Below, in pieces: positions 29,705 to 38,644 of a stretch of DNA of 64,000 bases; positions within the stretch are counted from its first letter, which is position 1; each line of letters starts with the position of its first letter. A program made the translations under genes and the position numbers. Origin of the DNA: Yoonia vestfoldensis DSM 16212 (GTDB taxonomy: Bacteria > Pseudomonadota > Alphaproteobacteria > Rhodobacterales > Rhodobacteraceae); NCBI RefSeq assembly GCF_000382265.1, contig NZ_KB907980.1, forward strand, positions 124,001 through 188,000, given 5' to 3'. The notes under the pieces are model-generated. The model was not told the DNA's origin. It saw nothing but the letters and a program-made list of their open reading frames with translations, and did not search any database.

Positions 29705-29731
29705 GCCGGGCCTTGTGCCCGGCTTTTTTTT
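29705..29731 (+). terminator. Strong intrinsic terminator
   Basis: GCCGGGC (29705-29711), 5-nt loop, GCCCGGC (29717-29723), then eight T (29724-29731). Classic Rho-independent form, the clearest in the window. It ends the transcript of the secreted-protein gene or of a separate small RNA. Confidence 0.9.
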
Positions 29732-30308
29732 GCGGCGCGCGTCGCATGCCATGCATAACTGCGCTCAAAGACACGCTTTCCGCGTGCAGGCAAAGGTCAA
29801 ATACAACCTTTTGTAAGCTTCTCATGTTCTTCCGCATTGCAGCAAAAGGATGCGTCACCGCAGTATCGTCGGCGGAACATGCCAAATGCGTGATAATGCA
29901 GCAGATGGCGAATCACGCATTTCATCAGATCGTGACTGACAGGCGCTGGATCGTCCGCTGGTTGTCGTATTTCCCGATGCGGACAATCTGTTGCATTGAA
30001 ACAGGATCGTCTTTTTTCCGCAGACAGATCCTGCGGCTTGGTATCCGCAACGCCCCCATTGATCCAGATCGCTACACTGGAACCGAAGGCGAACCAGAAT
30101 CTGAACAATAACTTGTTCTATATTGCTATTTTTGCATGAAACCTGCGGCGATCGACACCAACCAACAAACAACGAGGTCGCAATACAACCCTAGGCATCA
30201 AAAAACGTTAGGTCTGAGACGAAACCTGAACTATCCTGAATCCGCGGGGTCGTCTGTGGTGGGACTGTCGCCGCCCGTGGAGAGTAACCAATTGTTATAG
30301 GTAGTCCC
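29732..30308. other. Intergenic stretch without a convincing gene
   Basis: About 570 bp, visibly richer in A/T than its surroundings. Open frames on both strands (up to about 130 codons) have cysteine-rich, non-protein-like translations and are rejected. It contains GAAC half-sites near 30080-30118, including the inverted repeat GAACAA-TAAC-TTGTTC (30103-30118). Promoter elements for the downstream secreted-protein gene must lie in its right part. Confidence 0.6.
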
Positions 30309-30935
30309 ATGCAAAAATCCCAAAACAAGTATCTTATCGCTGCAATCGCAGCGTGCATCCCGATGTCGCCCGTTTTCGCGGAAGGTCTTGGTGTGTCCGT
30401 CAAGATCGGCGGCATTTCCGCAGGCGTCAGCGTTGGACGCGGGTCCATCGCGTCGGCCGATGTCAATGTTGGCGGATCGCACGGCGGCAATGCGGTCTCG
30501 GCCGGCGTCAGCGTCGGCAGTGGCAGCAATACCGGCGGCGGGTCCGGCAGCGGCAGCAATTCAGGCGGCGGGACCGGCAGCGAGAACGGTTCCGGTGGCC
30601 ATTCGGGCGGCAGCTCGGGTGGTGGCGGTGCCTCTGGCGGCACTGACGACAACGCATTCGCCGCGACCAATCCCGATTTTCGGGTCGCCCCGCCCGTCTT
30701 TCCGACAGGCGACATCATTGGCACGACGGTCTGGACACGCGACAACGTGCTGGTCGGGATCGTCACCGGGGTGCGGCCCGGCCCCGATGACAACCTCATG
30801 CTGAGCGTTGAAATCGTCGACAACTTCGGCATCACCCAGAATGTCGTCATTTTCCAGATCGGGGCGCAAACAGTCACCGAAGGTCGCCTGACGCTTAAAA
30901 TGATGCGCAACGAGCTGATCGCACGTCTGGCCTGA
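30309..30935 (+). CDS. Secreted glycine/serine-rich protein with C-terminal PRC-barrel-like domain
   Basis: 208 residues. Signal peptide (residues 1-24, ending SPVFA). A Gly/Ser/Asn-rich low-complexity region follows (about residues 50-112). A compact beta-rich C-terminal domain (GTTVWTRDNVLVGIVTGV, then EIVDNFGITQ, then GRLTLKMMRNELIARL) has the periodicity of PRC-barrel or similar small barrels. Role unknown; an envelope or extracellular location is expected. Start ATG 30309 is the first in frame and gives a good signal peptide. Confidence 0.7.
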   Translation: MQKSQNKYLIAAIAACIPMSPVFAEGLGVSVKIGGISAGVSVGRGSIASADVNVGGSHGGNAVSAGVSVGSGSNTGGGSGSGSNSGGGTGSENGSGGHSGGSSGGGGASGGTDDNAFAATNPDFRVAPPVFPTGDIIGTTVWTRDNVLVGIVTGVRPGPDDNLMLSVEIVDNFGITQNVVIFQIGAQTVTEGRLTLKMMRNELIARLA

Positions 30936-30969
30936 TACAGGCCTGATCGCCTGCGTTTTGCGTCTTTAA

Positions 30970-31011
30970 CCCCTCGGTCCACGCCTGTATGACAGGCACA
31001 GGACCGAGGGG
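30970..31011 (+). promoter_or_regulatory. Hairpin containing the purL ribosome-binding site
   Basis: Outer stem of 11 bp, CCCCTCGGTCC (30970-30980) with GGACCGAGGGG (31001-31011). It encloses a perfect inner stem GCCTGT/ACAGGC with an ATG loop (30983-30997). The Shine-Dalgarno GAGGGG is the end of the 3' arm, five bases before the purL ATG. No U-tract follows. Confidence 0.7.
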
Positions 31012-31016
31012 ACATC

Positions 31017-33176
31017 ATGACAGAGCCAGCCATCACGCCCGATCTCATCGCAGCCCATGGGCTGAAACCGGATGAATACCAGCGTATTCTGGACATCATC
31101 GGCAGGACCCCGACCTTTACCGAACTTGGCATCTTTTCGGCGATGTGGAACGAACATTGTTCCTACAAATCCTCCAAGAAATGGCTGCGGACCCTGCCTA
31201 CGACCGGCCCGCAGGTCATCTGCGGCCCCGGTGAAAACGCGGGCGTCGTCGATATCGGCGACGGTCAGGCCGTGGTCTTCAAGATGGAAAGCCACAACCA
31301 CCCCAGCTATATCGAACCTTATCAGGGGGCCGCGACCGGAGTGGGCGGCATTCTGCGCGATGTGTTCACCATGGGCGCGCGCCCGATTGCGGCGATGAAT
31401 GCGTTGTCCTTCGGCGAAACCTCCCACCCCAAGACGCGGCAGCTGGTCAATGGCGTCGTCGCTGGTGTCGGCGGCTATGGCAATGCCTTCGGCGTGCCGA
31501 CTGTGGGCGGCGAAGTGCGGTTCCATCCCGCTTATAACGGCAACTGCCTTGTGAACGCCTTTGCCGCAGGGCTGGCCGATACGGACAAGATTTTCTATTC
31601 AGCCGCCTCCGGCGTGGGCATGCCTGTCGTTTACCTGGGTGCCAAAACGGGGCGCGACGGTGTCGGCGGCGCGACCATGGCCAGCGCCGAATTCGATGAC
31701 AGCATCGAGGAAAAGCGCCCCACCGTGCAGGTCGGTGACCCGTTCACCGAAAAGCGCCTGATGGAAGCGACGCTGGAACTGATGGCCACGGGGGCCGTGA
31801 TTTCCATTCAGGACATGGGGGCTGCTGGCCTGACCTGTTCGGCGGTGGAGATGGGCGACAAAGGCGGGCTTGGCGTGCGGCTGAACCTTGACGCTGTTCC
31901 GCAACGCGAAACCGGCATGACCGCCTATGAAATGATGCTGTCGGAAAGCCAGGAACGCATGTTGATGGTCCTGCGCCCCGAACTGGAGGCCGTAGCGCGC
32001 GCCGTTTTTGTCAAATGGGACCTTGATTTCGCCATCGTCGGCGAAACCATCCCCGAGGATCGGTTCATCGTTGTCCACAAAGGCGAGGTGAAAGCCGACC
32101 TGCCGCTGGCCACCCTCTCCGGCTCCGCCCCCGAATATGACCGGCCCTGGGTGCCGACCCCGGCGCAGGACGCTTTGGGCGATGTGGTGGGCGTCAGCCC
32201 GATCGACGGTTTGCGCGCATTGATCAGCACCCCGAACTATGCGGGCAAGCAATGGGTCTATGAACAATACGACAGCCAGGTGATGGGCGACACCGCCCGC
32301 ATCCCCGGCCTTGGTGCAGGCATCGTGCGCGTGCATGGCACGGACAAGGCGCTGGCCTTCACCTCGGATGTGACCCCGCGCTATGTCATGGCCGACCCGG
32401 TGGAAGGCGGCAAACAGGCCGTCGCCGAGGCTTACCGCAACCTGACCGCCGTGGGCGCAAAACCGCTGGCCACCACCGACAACATGAATTTCGGCAACCC
32501 CGAAAAGCCCGAAATCATGGGGCAATTCGTCGGCGCGATCCAGGGCATCGGTGAAGCCGTCAAAGCGCTCGATATGCCGATCGTGTCGGGCAACGTCTCG
32601 CTTTACAACGAAACCGACGGCAAGGGCATCCTGCCTACACCGACCATCGGGGCTGTCGGTATCATCACCCATCCCGATCAGATCATCGCCGGTCAGTTGC
32701 GCGACGGCCATGTGCTGTTGCTGGTCGGTGAAACCTCGGGCCATCTTGGCCAATCCGCCCTCCTTGCCGAGGTCTATCACCGCGCCGAAGGCCCGCCGCC
32801 GCCTGTCGATCTGGACGCCGAGCGGCGCAATGGCGACTTTATCCGCGCCAATTGCGTCTTCATCACTGCCTGCACAGATCTGGGCGACGGCGGTCTGGCC
32901 TTGGCCGCGTTCGAGCTGGCTGAATCCGCAGGTGTGGGCATCACGCTTGATGCCGGCGACACGCCCACGCTTTTTGGCGAGGATCAGGCGCGTTACCTGA
33001 TCGGCTGCAATTTCGATCAGGCCGAGGCGCTGATGGTCGCTGCAGGTCAGGCGGGTGTGCCGCTTGCCACCGTGGGCAAGGCCGGCGGCGACATGGTGAC
33101 ATTCGGCAGCGAAAGCGCGGCTCTGGTCGATCTCGCCCAGATCTATCGCACGAGCTTTGAAAAAGCGCTGGCCTGA
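31017..33176 (+). CDS. purL: Phosphoribosylformylglycinamidine synthase subunit PurL
   Basis: 719 residues, the small-type PurL that works with separate PurS and PurQ. ATP-dependent amidation of FGAR in purine synthesis. It starts with the PurL N-terminal region ([20 protein letters not shown]) and continues with two repeated AIRS-type domains ([31 protein letters not shown]; later [19 protein letters not shown] and [18 protein letters not shown]). Length is as expected. purS and purQ are not in the window. The 5' leader folds into a strong hairpin over the ribosome site. Confidence 0.97.
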   Translation: MTEPAITPDLIAAHGLKPDEYQRILDIIGRTPTFTELGIFSAMWNEHCSYKSSKKWLRTLPTTGPQVICGPGENAGVVDIGDGQAVVFKMESHNHPSYIEPYQGAATGVGGILRDVFTMGARPIAAMNALSFGETSHPKTRQLVNGVVAGVGGYGNAFGVPTVGGEVRFHPAYNGNCLVNAFAAGLADTDKIFYSAASGVGMPVVYLGAKTGRDGVGGATMASAEFDDSIEEKRPTVQVGDPFTEKRLMEATLELMATGAVISIQDMGAAGLTCSAVEMGDKGGLGVRLNLDAVPQRETGMTAYEMMLSESQERMLMVLRPELEAVARAVFVKWDLDFAIVGETIPEDRFIVVHKGEVKADLPLATLSGSAPEYDRPWVPTPAQDALGDVVGVSPIDGLRALISTPNYAGKQWVYEQYDSQVMGDTARIPGLGAGIVRVHGTDKALAFTSDVTPRYVMADPVEGGKQAVAEAYRNLTAVGAKPLATTDNMNFGNPEKPEIMGQFVGAIQGIGEAVKALDMPIVSGNVSLYNETDGKGILPTPTIGAVGIITHPDQIIAGQLRDGHVLLLVGETSGHLGQSALLAEVYHRAEGPPPPVDLDAERRNGDFIRANCVFITACTDLGDGGLALAAFELAESAGVGITLDAGDTPTLFGEDQARYLIGCNFDQAEALMVAAGQAGVPLATVGKAGGDMVTFGSESAALVDLAQIYRTSFEKALA

Positions 33177-33179
33177 TGG

Positions 33180-33214
33180 CTTCTTTTTTCCAAAAATACT
33201 CCTGCCGGAGGCAG
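33180..33214 (+). repeat. Composite intergenic repeat, copy B
   Basis: CTTCTTTTTTCCAAAAATAC then TCC, starting 4 bp after the purL stop, followed by a short stem CTGCC (33202-33206), loop GGA, GGCAG (33210-33214). The T-rich core is the same as copies A and C, with a different hairpin. Confidence 0.7.
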
Positions 33215-33276
33215 CGCCTTGCTTGCCGCCCGCATCACACCTAACTTGTACATGAGACGCCCGAAAAGGACCGCAG

Positions 33277-33513
33277 ATGCCCATCACCGCCCATGAGATC
33301 GAAACGCTGTTGCGCGAAAGCTTCCCGCAGGCCCGGATCAGCGTACAGGGCCATGACGGCGCGCATTTTGCCGCAGAAGTCATCGACGAAAGCTTTCGCG
33401 GCATGAACCGCGTGCAACAACAACGCGCGGTCTATGCCGCGCTCAAGGGCCGGATGGACGGCAGCCACGGCGAATTGCATGCGCTGGCGCTGACCACCAA
33501 GGCGCCCGATTGA
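33277..33513 (+). CDS. BolA family protein
   Basis: 78 residues covering a whole BolA domain ([52 protein letters not shown]). BolA proteins pair with monothiol glutaredoxins to bind [2Fe-2S] clusters and signal iron status. The next gene is exactly such a glutaredoxin (26 bp gap), which supports that role. A start at 33277 is preceded by AAAAGGA. Confidence 0.92.
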   Translation: MPITAHEIETLLRESFPQARISVQGHDGAHFAAEVIDESFRGMNRVQQQRAVYAALKGRMDGSHGELHALALTTKAPD

Positions 33514-33539
33514 AACACGACCTGACAAAGGACCCACAT

Positions 33540-33899
33540 ATGACCGCCAAAGACAAAATTCAGGAAACAATCACATCCAACGATGTCGTATTGTTCATGA
33601 AAGGCACGAAATCCATGCCACAATGCGGGTTTTCCAGCCGCGTCGCGGGTGTTCTGAACTTCATGGGCGTCGATTTCGCCGATGTGAACGTGCTCGCTGA
33701 CGAAGACATCCGCCAAGGGATCAAGGATTTCTCAGACTGGCCGACGATCCCGCAGCTTTACGTCAAGGGCGAATTCGTTGGCGGCTGCGACATCATCACC
33801 GAAATGACCCTGTCGGGCGAGCTTGACACGCTATTCGCGGACAAAGGGGTGACCTTCGACAAGGACGCCGCCGACAAGATCCGAGAAGCGAACGCCTGA
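33540..33899 (+). CDS. grxD: Monothiol glutaredoxin Grx4 family
   Basis: 119 residues with the CGFS active site (Cys29 in SMPQCGFSS), and [19 protein letters not shown] for glutathione and cluster binding. Carries or transfers [2Fe-2S] clusters, with BolA as partner. ATG 33540 has AAAGGA eight bases upstream; an earlier TTG at 33510 would overlap the bolA stop and is less likely. Its stop codon abuts the opposing zapA stop with no spacer (TGATCA). Confidence 0.95.
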   Translation: MTAKDKIQETITSNDVVLFMKGTKSMPQCGFSSRVAGVLNFMGVDFADVNVLADEDIRQGIKDFSDWPTIPQLYVKGEFVGGCDIITEMTLSGELDTLFADKGVTFDKDAADKIREANA

Positions 33900-34292
33900 T
33901 CAGGCGAGTTTCGCATCCACCTGATCCGCCAAGGCTTCGGCCCTGGCGGCCAGTTCTGCCAGTGTTTCCACAACATCCGCAGGCACCACAGGCACCTCGA
34001 TCCGCTGGGCCTCAGGACGAGGTGCCGCTTGCATCTGGTCGATCTTCGCGCGCAGTTCGACCGCTTCGACCTGCGCCTCGCGCAGTTTGTCCTCCAGCCC
34101 GGCTGTCTTGTCGGCCAGCAGCAACCCCGCCATCAACAACATCCGCGCTTCGGGCAGACGGCCGATCTGTTCGGCCAGCGTCGCAGCTTCGGCATCCAGC
34201 ATGGCGGCGGCGGAATGCAGGAAATGCTCCTCGCCTTCCTGACAGGCCACCTCGAACGTGCGGCCCCCGATAAAGATTTCAACCTGTGGCAT
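33900..34292 (-). CDS. zapA: Cell division protein ZapA
   Basis: 130 residues. FtsZ-ring associated protein that cross-links FtsZ filaments. The N-terminal ZapA domain (VEIFIGGRTFEVACQEGEEH; RMLLMAGLLLADK) is followed by a coiled coil (LEDKLREAQVEAVELRAKI) and a C-terminal helical tail. It is the second gene of a two-gene unit behind a coiled-coil protein (14-bp overlap). Confidence 0.9.
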   Translation of the reverse strand: MPQVEIFIGGRTFEVACQEGEEHFLHSAAAMLDAEAATLAEQIGRLPEARMLLMAGLLLADKTAGLEDKLREAQVEAVELRAKIDQMQAAPRPEAQRIEVPVVPADVVETLAELAARAEALADQVDAKLA

Positions 34293-34749
34293 GGGCGGCC
34301 TCCTCGACCAGCGGTTTCAATTCGGCCAGAATCGCATCGACCTCGGCGGCATCGGCGGCGCGCAGCGCCTGCAAGGCCTCGACCTCGGCGGCAAGCGCGC
34401 TGTCGATCAGCGCAGGGTCAAGCCCCGCCGTCAGCGCGTGGCGCAACTGCCCGTTCAGATCGCGCAACTGCTGGGTCGCCGCACGCAGCCGTTGCAAATG
34501 GCCGTCCATCGCCTGCAATTGCGCGGCTTGGGTTTCCAAGCGCCGGGTCAGGTCGCCGTCCCCCGCGCCCTGCGTGCTTTGCAGCTCGGTGATCTGGGCC
34601 ATCAAGGCAGCGTTTTGCGCCCGCTCGGCCTGCAAGGCGTCAAAAAGCGAACTTTCCGCCGCATCCGCCTTGCCCTGCGCCTCGACGCCACGGCGGATCC
34701 GGTCAAGTGCCACCGTGATCCGATTTCCGAGTTCAAGCACATCACTCAT
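34279..34749 (-). CDS. Coiled-coil protein of unknown function upstream of zapA
   Basis: 156 residues from ATG 34749, which has AAAGGG upstream; a GTG 15 bp earlier is possible. Almost wholly heptad-like alpha-helix (LFDALQAERAQNAALMAQIT; RLETQAAQLQAMDGHLQRL). No membrane segment. The 14-bp overlap with zapA suggests a joint role in division; it could be a structural analogue of ZapB, but this is inference. Not a recognised named family. Confidence 0.7.
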   Translation of the reverse strand: MSDVLELGNRITVALDRIRRGVEAQGKADAAESSLFDALQAERAQNAALMAQITELQSTQGAGDGDLTRRLETQAAQLQAMDGHLQRLRAATQQLRDLNGQLRHALTAGLDPALIDSALAAEVEALQALRAADAAEVDAILAELKPLVEEAAHATG

Positions 34750-35014
34750 TGCCCGCCCTTTCACATAGTCGCGCGCCGGATTGCCCCGATCCGGGCCTGA
34801 ACTTCAACCCGTACCGGCCCCGGTCAGCGGCGAAATTTCGCCTTGCCCCCCGAATCGTTCCGGCGTTTTCAAAGCCTATGCCATCAACAGCAGCGCAGCA
34901 AACGCGATGACGTCATTGATCAGAACAGCTTAGCTGTCGCGCTTGATCTTGGGGGCGACCCTGATATGACGCAGCCAAGAGTTTGTATTCCCCTTTGCCT
35001 GAAGGACTGCCCCC

Positions 35015-37033
35015 TTGGATATTGCCGCCCTGCGTTCCGCGCACCCCGAACATTGGAAAAAAGCCGCCGCCATCCGCACCCTGACGCTTGATGCGGTTGC
35101 GGCTGCCAATTCCGGCCATTCCGGCATGCCGATGGGCATGGCCGACGTGGCGACCGTCCTGTTCGAAAAGCACCTGAAGTTCGACCCCAAAGCCCCCGCC
35201 TGGCCCGACCGCGACCGGTTCATCCTGTCGGCAGGGCATGGGTCGATGCTGCTTTACGCGCTGATGTATCTGACCGGATATGAGGATATCACGCTCCAGC
35301 AGATCAAGGATTTCCGCCAGTGGGGTGCGAAAACCGCAGGCCATCCCGAATACGGCCATGCGCGCGGGATCGATACGACCACGGGCCCCTTGGGTCAGGG
35401 CATCGCCAATTCGGTCGGGTTCGCCATCGCCGAGGAAATCCAGCGCGCCCATTGGGGCGCAAAGATCGTCGATCACCACACCTATGTCATCGCCGGTGAC
35501 GGCTGCCTGATGGAAGGGATCAGCCAAGAGGCGATCGGTCTGGCTGGCATGCAGAAACTGGGCCATCTGGTCGTGTTCTGGGACAACAACAACATCACCA
35601 TCGACGGCACTGTCGATATTGCCGATATCACCGACCAGCCGGCGCGCTTTGCGGCCTCGGGCTGGCATGTGCAGGAAATCGACGGCCATGATCCGATCGC
35701 CATCGACGCCGCCATCACGGCAGCCAAGGCCGATCCCCGCCCCTCGATGATCGCCTGCAAGACGCATATCGCCTTGGGCCATGCCGCGCAGGACACGTCC
35801 AAAGGCCATGGTGCGCTGACCAATGCCGACCAGCTTGCTGCCGCGAAAACCGCCTATGGCGCGCCCATGGGGGCGTTCGAGGTTGCCACCGACGTGCTGG
35901 ACGCTTGGAAAGCCATCGGCGCCCGCGGGGCAGAGACACGCGCCGCATGGGAGGCACGCTTTGCCGCCCTGTCCGGCACCAAGCAGGCCGAATTCACCCG
36001 CGCCTATGCCGGTGACGCGCCCAGGAAACTCGCCGCCACGATCCGCGCGCTGAAAAAGCAAATCTCGGAAAGCGCGCCTTCGGTCGCAACGCGCAAATCG
36101 TCCGAAATGACGTTGGAAGTCATCAACCCGATCATGCCCGAAACCATCGGCGGATCGGCCGACCTGACAGGGTCGAACAACACCAAGACCGGCGATCTGG
36201 GCGTGTTCCACCCTGACACCCGCAAGGGCCGCTACATCTATTACGGCATCCGCGAACACGGCATGGCGGCGGCGATGAACGGCATGGCGCTGCACGGCGG
36301 CGCGCGCGCCTACGGCGGCACGTTCATGTGTTTCACCGATTACGCACGTGGGGCGATGCGCCTGTCCGCGCTAATGGGCGTGCCGGTGACCTATGTGATG
36401 ACCCATGACAGCATCGGTCTGGGCGAGGATGGCCCGACCCACCAGCCGGTCGAGCATCTGGCGATGCTGCGCGCCACGCCGAACATGCATGTGTTCCGCC
36501 CTGCCGATACGATCGAGACGGCGGAAGCCTGGGAAATGGCGCTGACCAGCAAGACCACGCCATCGGTGCTGGCCCTGTCGCGCCAGAACCTGCCCACCGT
36601 GCGCACGACCCACACCGCCAAGAACCTGACCGCGCAAGGCGGCTATGTGCTGGCCGATGCGGATGGCAAAAGGCAGGCGATCATCATGGCGACAGGGTCC
36701 GAGGTGGAGATCGCGCTGGCCGCGCGTGACCTGCTGCAGGCCGAAGGGATCGGCACGCGTGTCGTGTCGATGCCTTGTTGGGAATTGTTCGAGGAGCAGG
36801 ACGACAGCTATCGCCGCAAGGTTCTGCCCGCAGGCCCCGTGCGCGTCGCGGTCGAGGCGGGGATCCGTTTCGGCTGGGACCGCTGGCTCTTTGGTGAGCG
36901 CGGCAAGCGTGAAAAGTCCGGGTTCGTCGGTATGCACGGCTTTGGCGCCTCTGCGCCCGCTGAACGGCTTTATCAGGAATTCGGCATCACCGCGCAGGCT
37001 GTGGCCGACAAGGTGAAATCGCTGATCAAATAA
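35015..37033 (+). CDS. tkt: Transketolase
   Basis: 672 residues. Thiamine-diphosphate enzyme of the pentose phosphate pathway. TTG start at 35015 with GAAGGA ten bases upstream; it yields [20 protein letters not shown], the usual N-terminus, and no suitable ATG lies nearby. TPP signature [18 protein letters not shown] and the transketolase block [20 protein letters not shown] are intact. The 265-bp upstream region separates it from the divergent coiled-coil/zapA unit and holds two small palindromes (34829-34842; 34925-34937). A REP-like cluster follows the stop directly. Confidence 0.95.
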   Translation: MDIAALRSAHPEHWKKAAAIRTLTLDAVAAANSGHSGMPMGMADVATVLFEKHLKFDPKAPAWPDRDRFILSAGHGSMLLYALMYLTGYEDITLQQIKDFRQWGAKTAGHPEYGHARGIDTTTGPLGQGIANSVGFAIAEEIQRAHWGAKIVDHHTYVIAGDGCLMEGISQEAIGLAGMQKLGHLVVFWDNNNITIDGTVDIADITDQPARFAASGWHVQEIDGHDPIAIDAAITAAKADPRPSMIACKTHIALGHAAQDTSKGHGALTNADQLAAAKTAYGAPMGAFEVATDVLDAWKAIGARGAETRAAWEARFAALSGTKQAEFTRAYAGDAPRKLAATIRALKKQISESAPSVATRKSSEMTLEVINPIMPETIGGSADLTGSNNTKTGDLGVFHPDTRKGRYIYYGIREHGMAAAMNGMALHGGARAYGGTFMCFTDYARGAMRLSALMGVPVTYVMTHDSIGLGEDGPTHQPVEHLAMLRATPNMHVFRPADTIETAEAWEMALTSKTTPSVLALSRQNLPTVRTTHTAKNLTAQGGYVLADADGKRQAIIMATGSEVEIALAARDLLQAEGIGTRVVSMPCWELFEEQDDSYRRKVLPAGPVRVAVEAGIRFGWDRWLFGERGKREKSGFVGMHGFGASAPAERLYQEFGITAQAVADKVKSLIK

Positions 37034-37150
37034 GCCGGGGTGAACCCCGGCCTACTGGGACACCGCGCCCGACCGTCAGGCGACAAAGCGTAGGCCGGGG
37101 TTCACCCCGACCACTCCGCAACACACCGTAGGTCGGGGTTAACCCCGACC
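37034..37150. repeat. REP-like palindrome cluster (three units)
   Basis: Unit 1: GCCGGGG-TGAA-CCCCGGC followed by CTAC (37034-37055), inverted. Unit 2: GTAG-GCCGGGG-TTCA-CCCCGACC (about 37090-37112), direct. Unit 3: GTAG-GTCGGGG-TTAA-CCCCGACC (about 37128-37150), direct. Each carries the GTAG tetranucleotide typical of REP elements mobilised by RAYT transposases. Unit 3 enters the 3' end of the opposing doxX gene and supplies its stop codon. Confidence 0.8.
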
Positions 37151-37504
37151 GACCCCGAACCGCCCTGCCCCCGCAACCGCCAGCGCAAGGCACCCGCCCG
37201 CAATCGACCAGTTCTTGACGAAAATGCTCATCTGCCACGGATCATCGGGGATGAAGTGAAACACGCTGGTCACCGCGCAATAGGCCGCAAGCGACAGCGC
37301 TACAGGCCGCACGGCGACACCCGCCACCAGTGCCAGCCCTGCCAGCGCGTTATAGGCCAAGGCCAGCCAGACCAGCGCCACCGGCAAACCGAAACCCGCG
37401 AGCAGTGCCGCGGCATTACCCGGACTAACCACCTTTTGCACCGCACCGCCAAGGAACAGGGCCGCGATCAGTAGCCGCGCCAGCAACAGCAAGGCATCGT
37501 TCAT
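37139..37504 (-). CDS. DoxX family membrane protein
   Basis: 121 residues with four hydrophobic helices (LLLLARLLIAALFLGGAVQK; LPVALVWLALAYNALAGLAL; VALSLAAYCAVTSVFHF; the last near the C-terminus). The FHFIPDDPWQ pattern is typical of DoxX-like proteins, often linked to redox or sulfur stress but poorly defined. ATG 37504 overlaps the upstream DUF808 stop by 4 bp; a longer frame would lie inside DUF808. The last codons and stop lie in a REP palindrome. Confidence 0.8.
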   Translation of the reverse strand: MNDALLLLARLLIAALFLGGAVQKVVSPGNAAALLAGFGLPVALVWLALAYNALAGLALVAGVAVRPVALSLAAYCAVTSVFHFIPDDPWQMSIFVKNWSIAGGCLALAVAGAGRFGVGRG

Positions 37505-38448
37505 TTGCCCGACACCCGCTGCATCAGCGGCGCAACCGCATAGGTCGCGACCGGGATCAGCACGAAACCGATGATCACTCCCAGCAGCCCGTCCATCGCC
37601 GCCGTCGCAATCCATTCAGTCGCATCCTTCATGCCCGCTGGCACAAGATGGCCCAGGACGACAGCCCAGCCGTGGATCTGGTGGCCAAGGGCCGCAAAAC
37701 CCAGTTCCTCCAGTCCGTGCACGATGATCGACCCGCCAACCCACAGCATCGCCGCCGTGCCGACCCATGTCAGCCCCAATAAAAACGTGGGCATCCCCGC
37801 CACGATCCCCCGCCCCAGCCCGCGCGTCAGCGCCAGACGCCCGCGTGCGGCCATGGCAAGGCCGACGTCATCGGCCTTTACGATCAGCGCGACGGCGCCA
37901 TAGACCATCGCCGTGATCGCCACCGCAACGAGCGCGAGGACAGCAGCCTGGCTCCAGATGCTGGGCGCGTCGATGGCGGCAAGGGCGATGGTCATGATCT
38001 CGGCCGACAGGATGAAATCGGTCTTGATCGCGCCTTGCACCTTTGCTTCTTCCAGATGCGCGGGGTTGCCGGTGGCATCGGGATGCGGGTCGCGTTTCCG
38101 AAAGGCATGCAGCAGCTTTTCGGCCCCTTCGAAACAGAGGTAAGCCCCGCCCAGCATCAGCAAAGGCGCGATCAGGAAAGGTGCAAAGGCCGACAATGCC
38201 AATGCGGCGGGCAGCAGGATCACCAGCTTGTTGCGGATTGACCCCAGCGCGATGCGCCACACGATGGGCAATTCGCGGTCCGCCGAAAAGCCCTGCACGT
38301 ATTTGGGTGTCACGGCGGCATCGTCGATGACAGCGCCCGCCGCCTTGGCCCCCGCCTTGGTCGCCTGTCCGATCACGTCATCGACAGAGGCGGCGGCGAC
38401 CTTGGCGATGGCGGCCACATCGTCCAGCAAGGCGAGCAATCCGCTCAT
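37501..38448 (-). CDS. DUF808 family membrane protein (YedI-like)
   Basis: 315 residues. It starts MSGLLALLDDVAAIAKVAAAS, the DUF808 signature, then KYVQGFSADRELPIVWRIALGS. Several membrane helices follow (about residues 85-115, 150-200, 225-250, 285-310). Function unknown; inner-membrane location. ATG 38448 has AAAGGAA upstream. It is divergent from the first gap gene across 196 bp that hold three LacI-type operator candidates. Confidence 0.88.
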   Translation of the reverse strand: MSGLLALLDDVAAIAKVAAASVDDVIGQATKAGAKAAGAVIDDAAVTPKYVQGFSADRELPIVWRIALGSIRNKLVILLPAALALSAFAPFLIAPLLMLGGAYLCFEGAEKLLHAFRKRDPHPDATGNPAHLEEAKVQGAIKTDFILSAEIMTIALAAIDAPSIWSQAAVLALVAVAITAMVYGAVALIVKADDVGLAMAARGRLALTRGLGRGIVAGMPTFLLGLTWVGTAAMLWVGGSIIVHGLEELGFAALGHQIHGWAVVLGHLVPAGMKDATEWIATAAMDGLLGVIIGFVLIPVATYAVAPLMQRVSGK

Positions 38449-38511
38449 TCCACGATTCCTTTGTTGCTGTGTCGACACTGGCCGTCCCGGCCCCGTTCGG
38501 CAACCCCGCCA

Positions 38512-38567
38512 TGTTGGCGCAAACATTTAGCGGTAACAGCAACATACACCGCATGTTACCGTTAACA
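38512..38567. promoter_or_regulatory. Array of three LacI-type operator candidates upstream of gap1
   Basis: Three 14-bp near-palindromes: TGTTGGCGCAAACA (38512-38525), ATTTAGCGGTAACA (38525-38538) and TGTTACCGTTAACA (38554-38567). They match the palindrome TGTTAGCGCTAACA at 12, 11 and 12 of 14 positions. The site 24 bp before gap2 matches at 13. The pattern is typical of LacI-family operators for central carbon metabolism. Confidence 0.55.
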
Positions 38568-38644
38568 TATTGAGATTGCGTAGATTTTTTCTGGACACAA
38601 CGGTATGCACTTGGCAAGACCTTGCCCAACAAGGGGGATGCCAC

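Noticed and set aside
30080..30094. Third exact GAAC-N7-GAAC match, a possible SOS box
   Set aside because: An 8-base specification is expected about twice by chance in 64 kb on two strands. It lacks the extra bases shared by the lexA and uvrA boxes, and no repair gene is nearby.
29713..30111. Open frames on both strands of the intergenic region, up to 132 codons
   Set aside because: Cysteine-rich, no ribosome site, no recognisable domain; overlapping frames on both strands look like chance openings.
34765..35014. Possible 6S RNA gene near zapA, as in other bacteria
   Set aside because: I could not fold the sequence into the expected long closing stem with a central bubble; no supporting motif was recognised.
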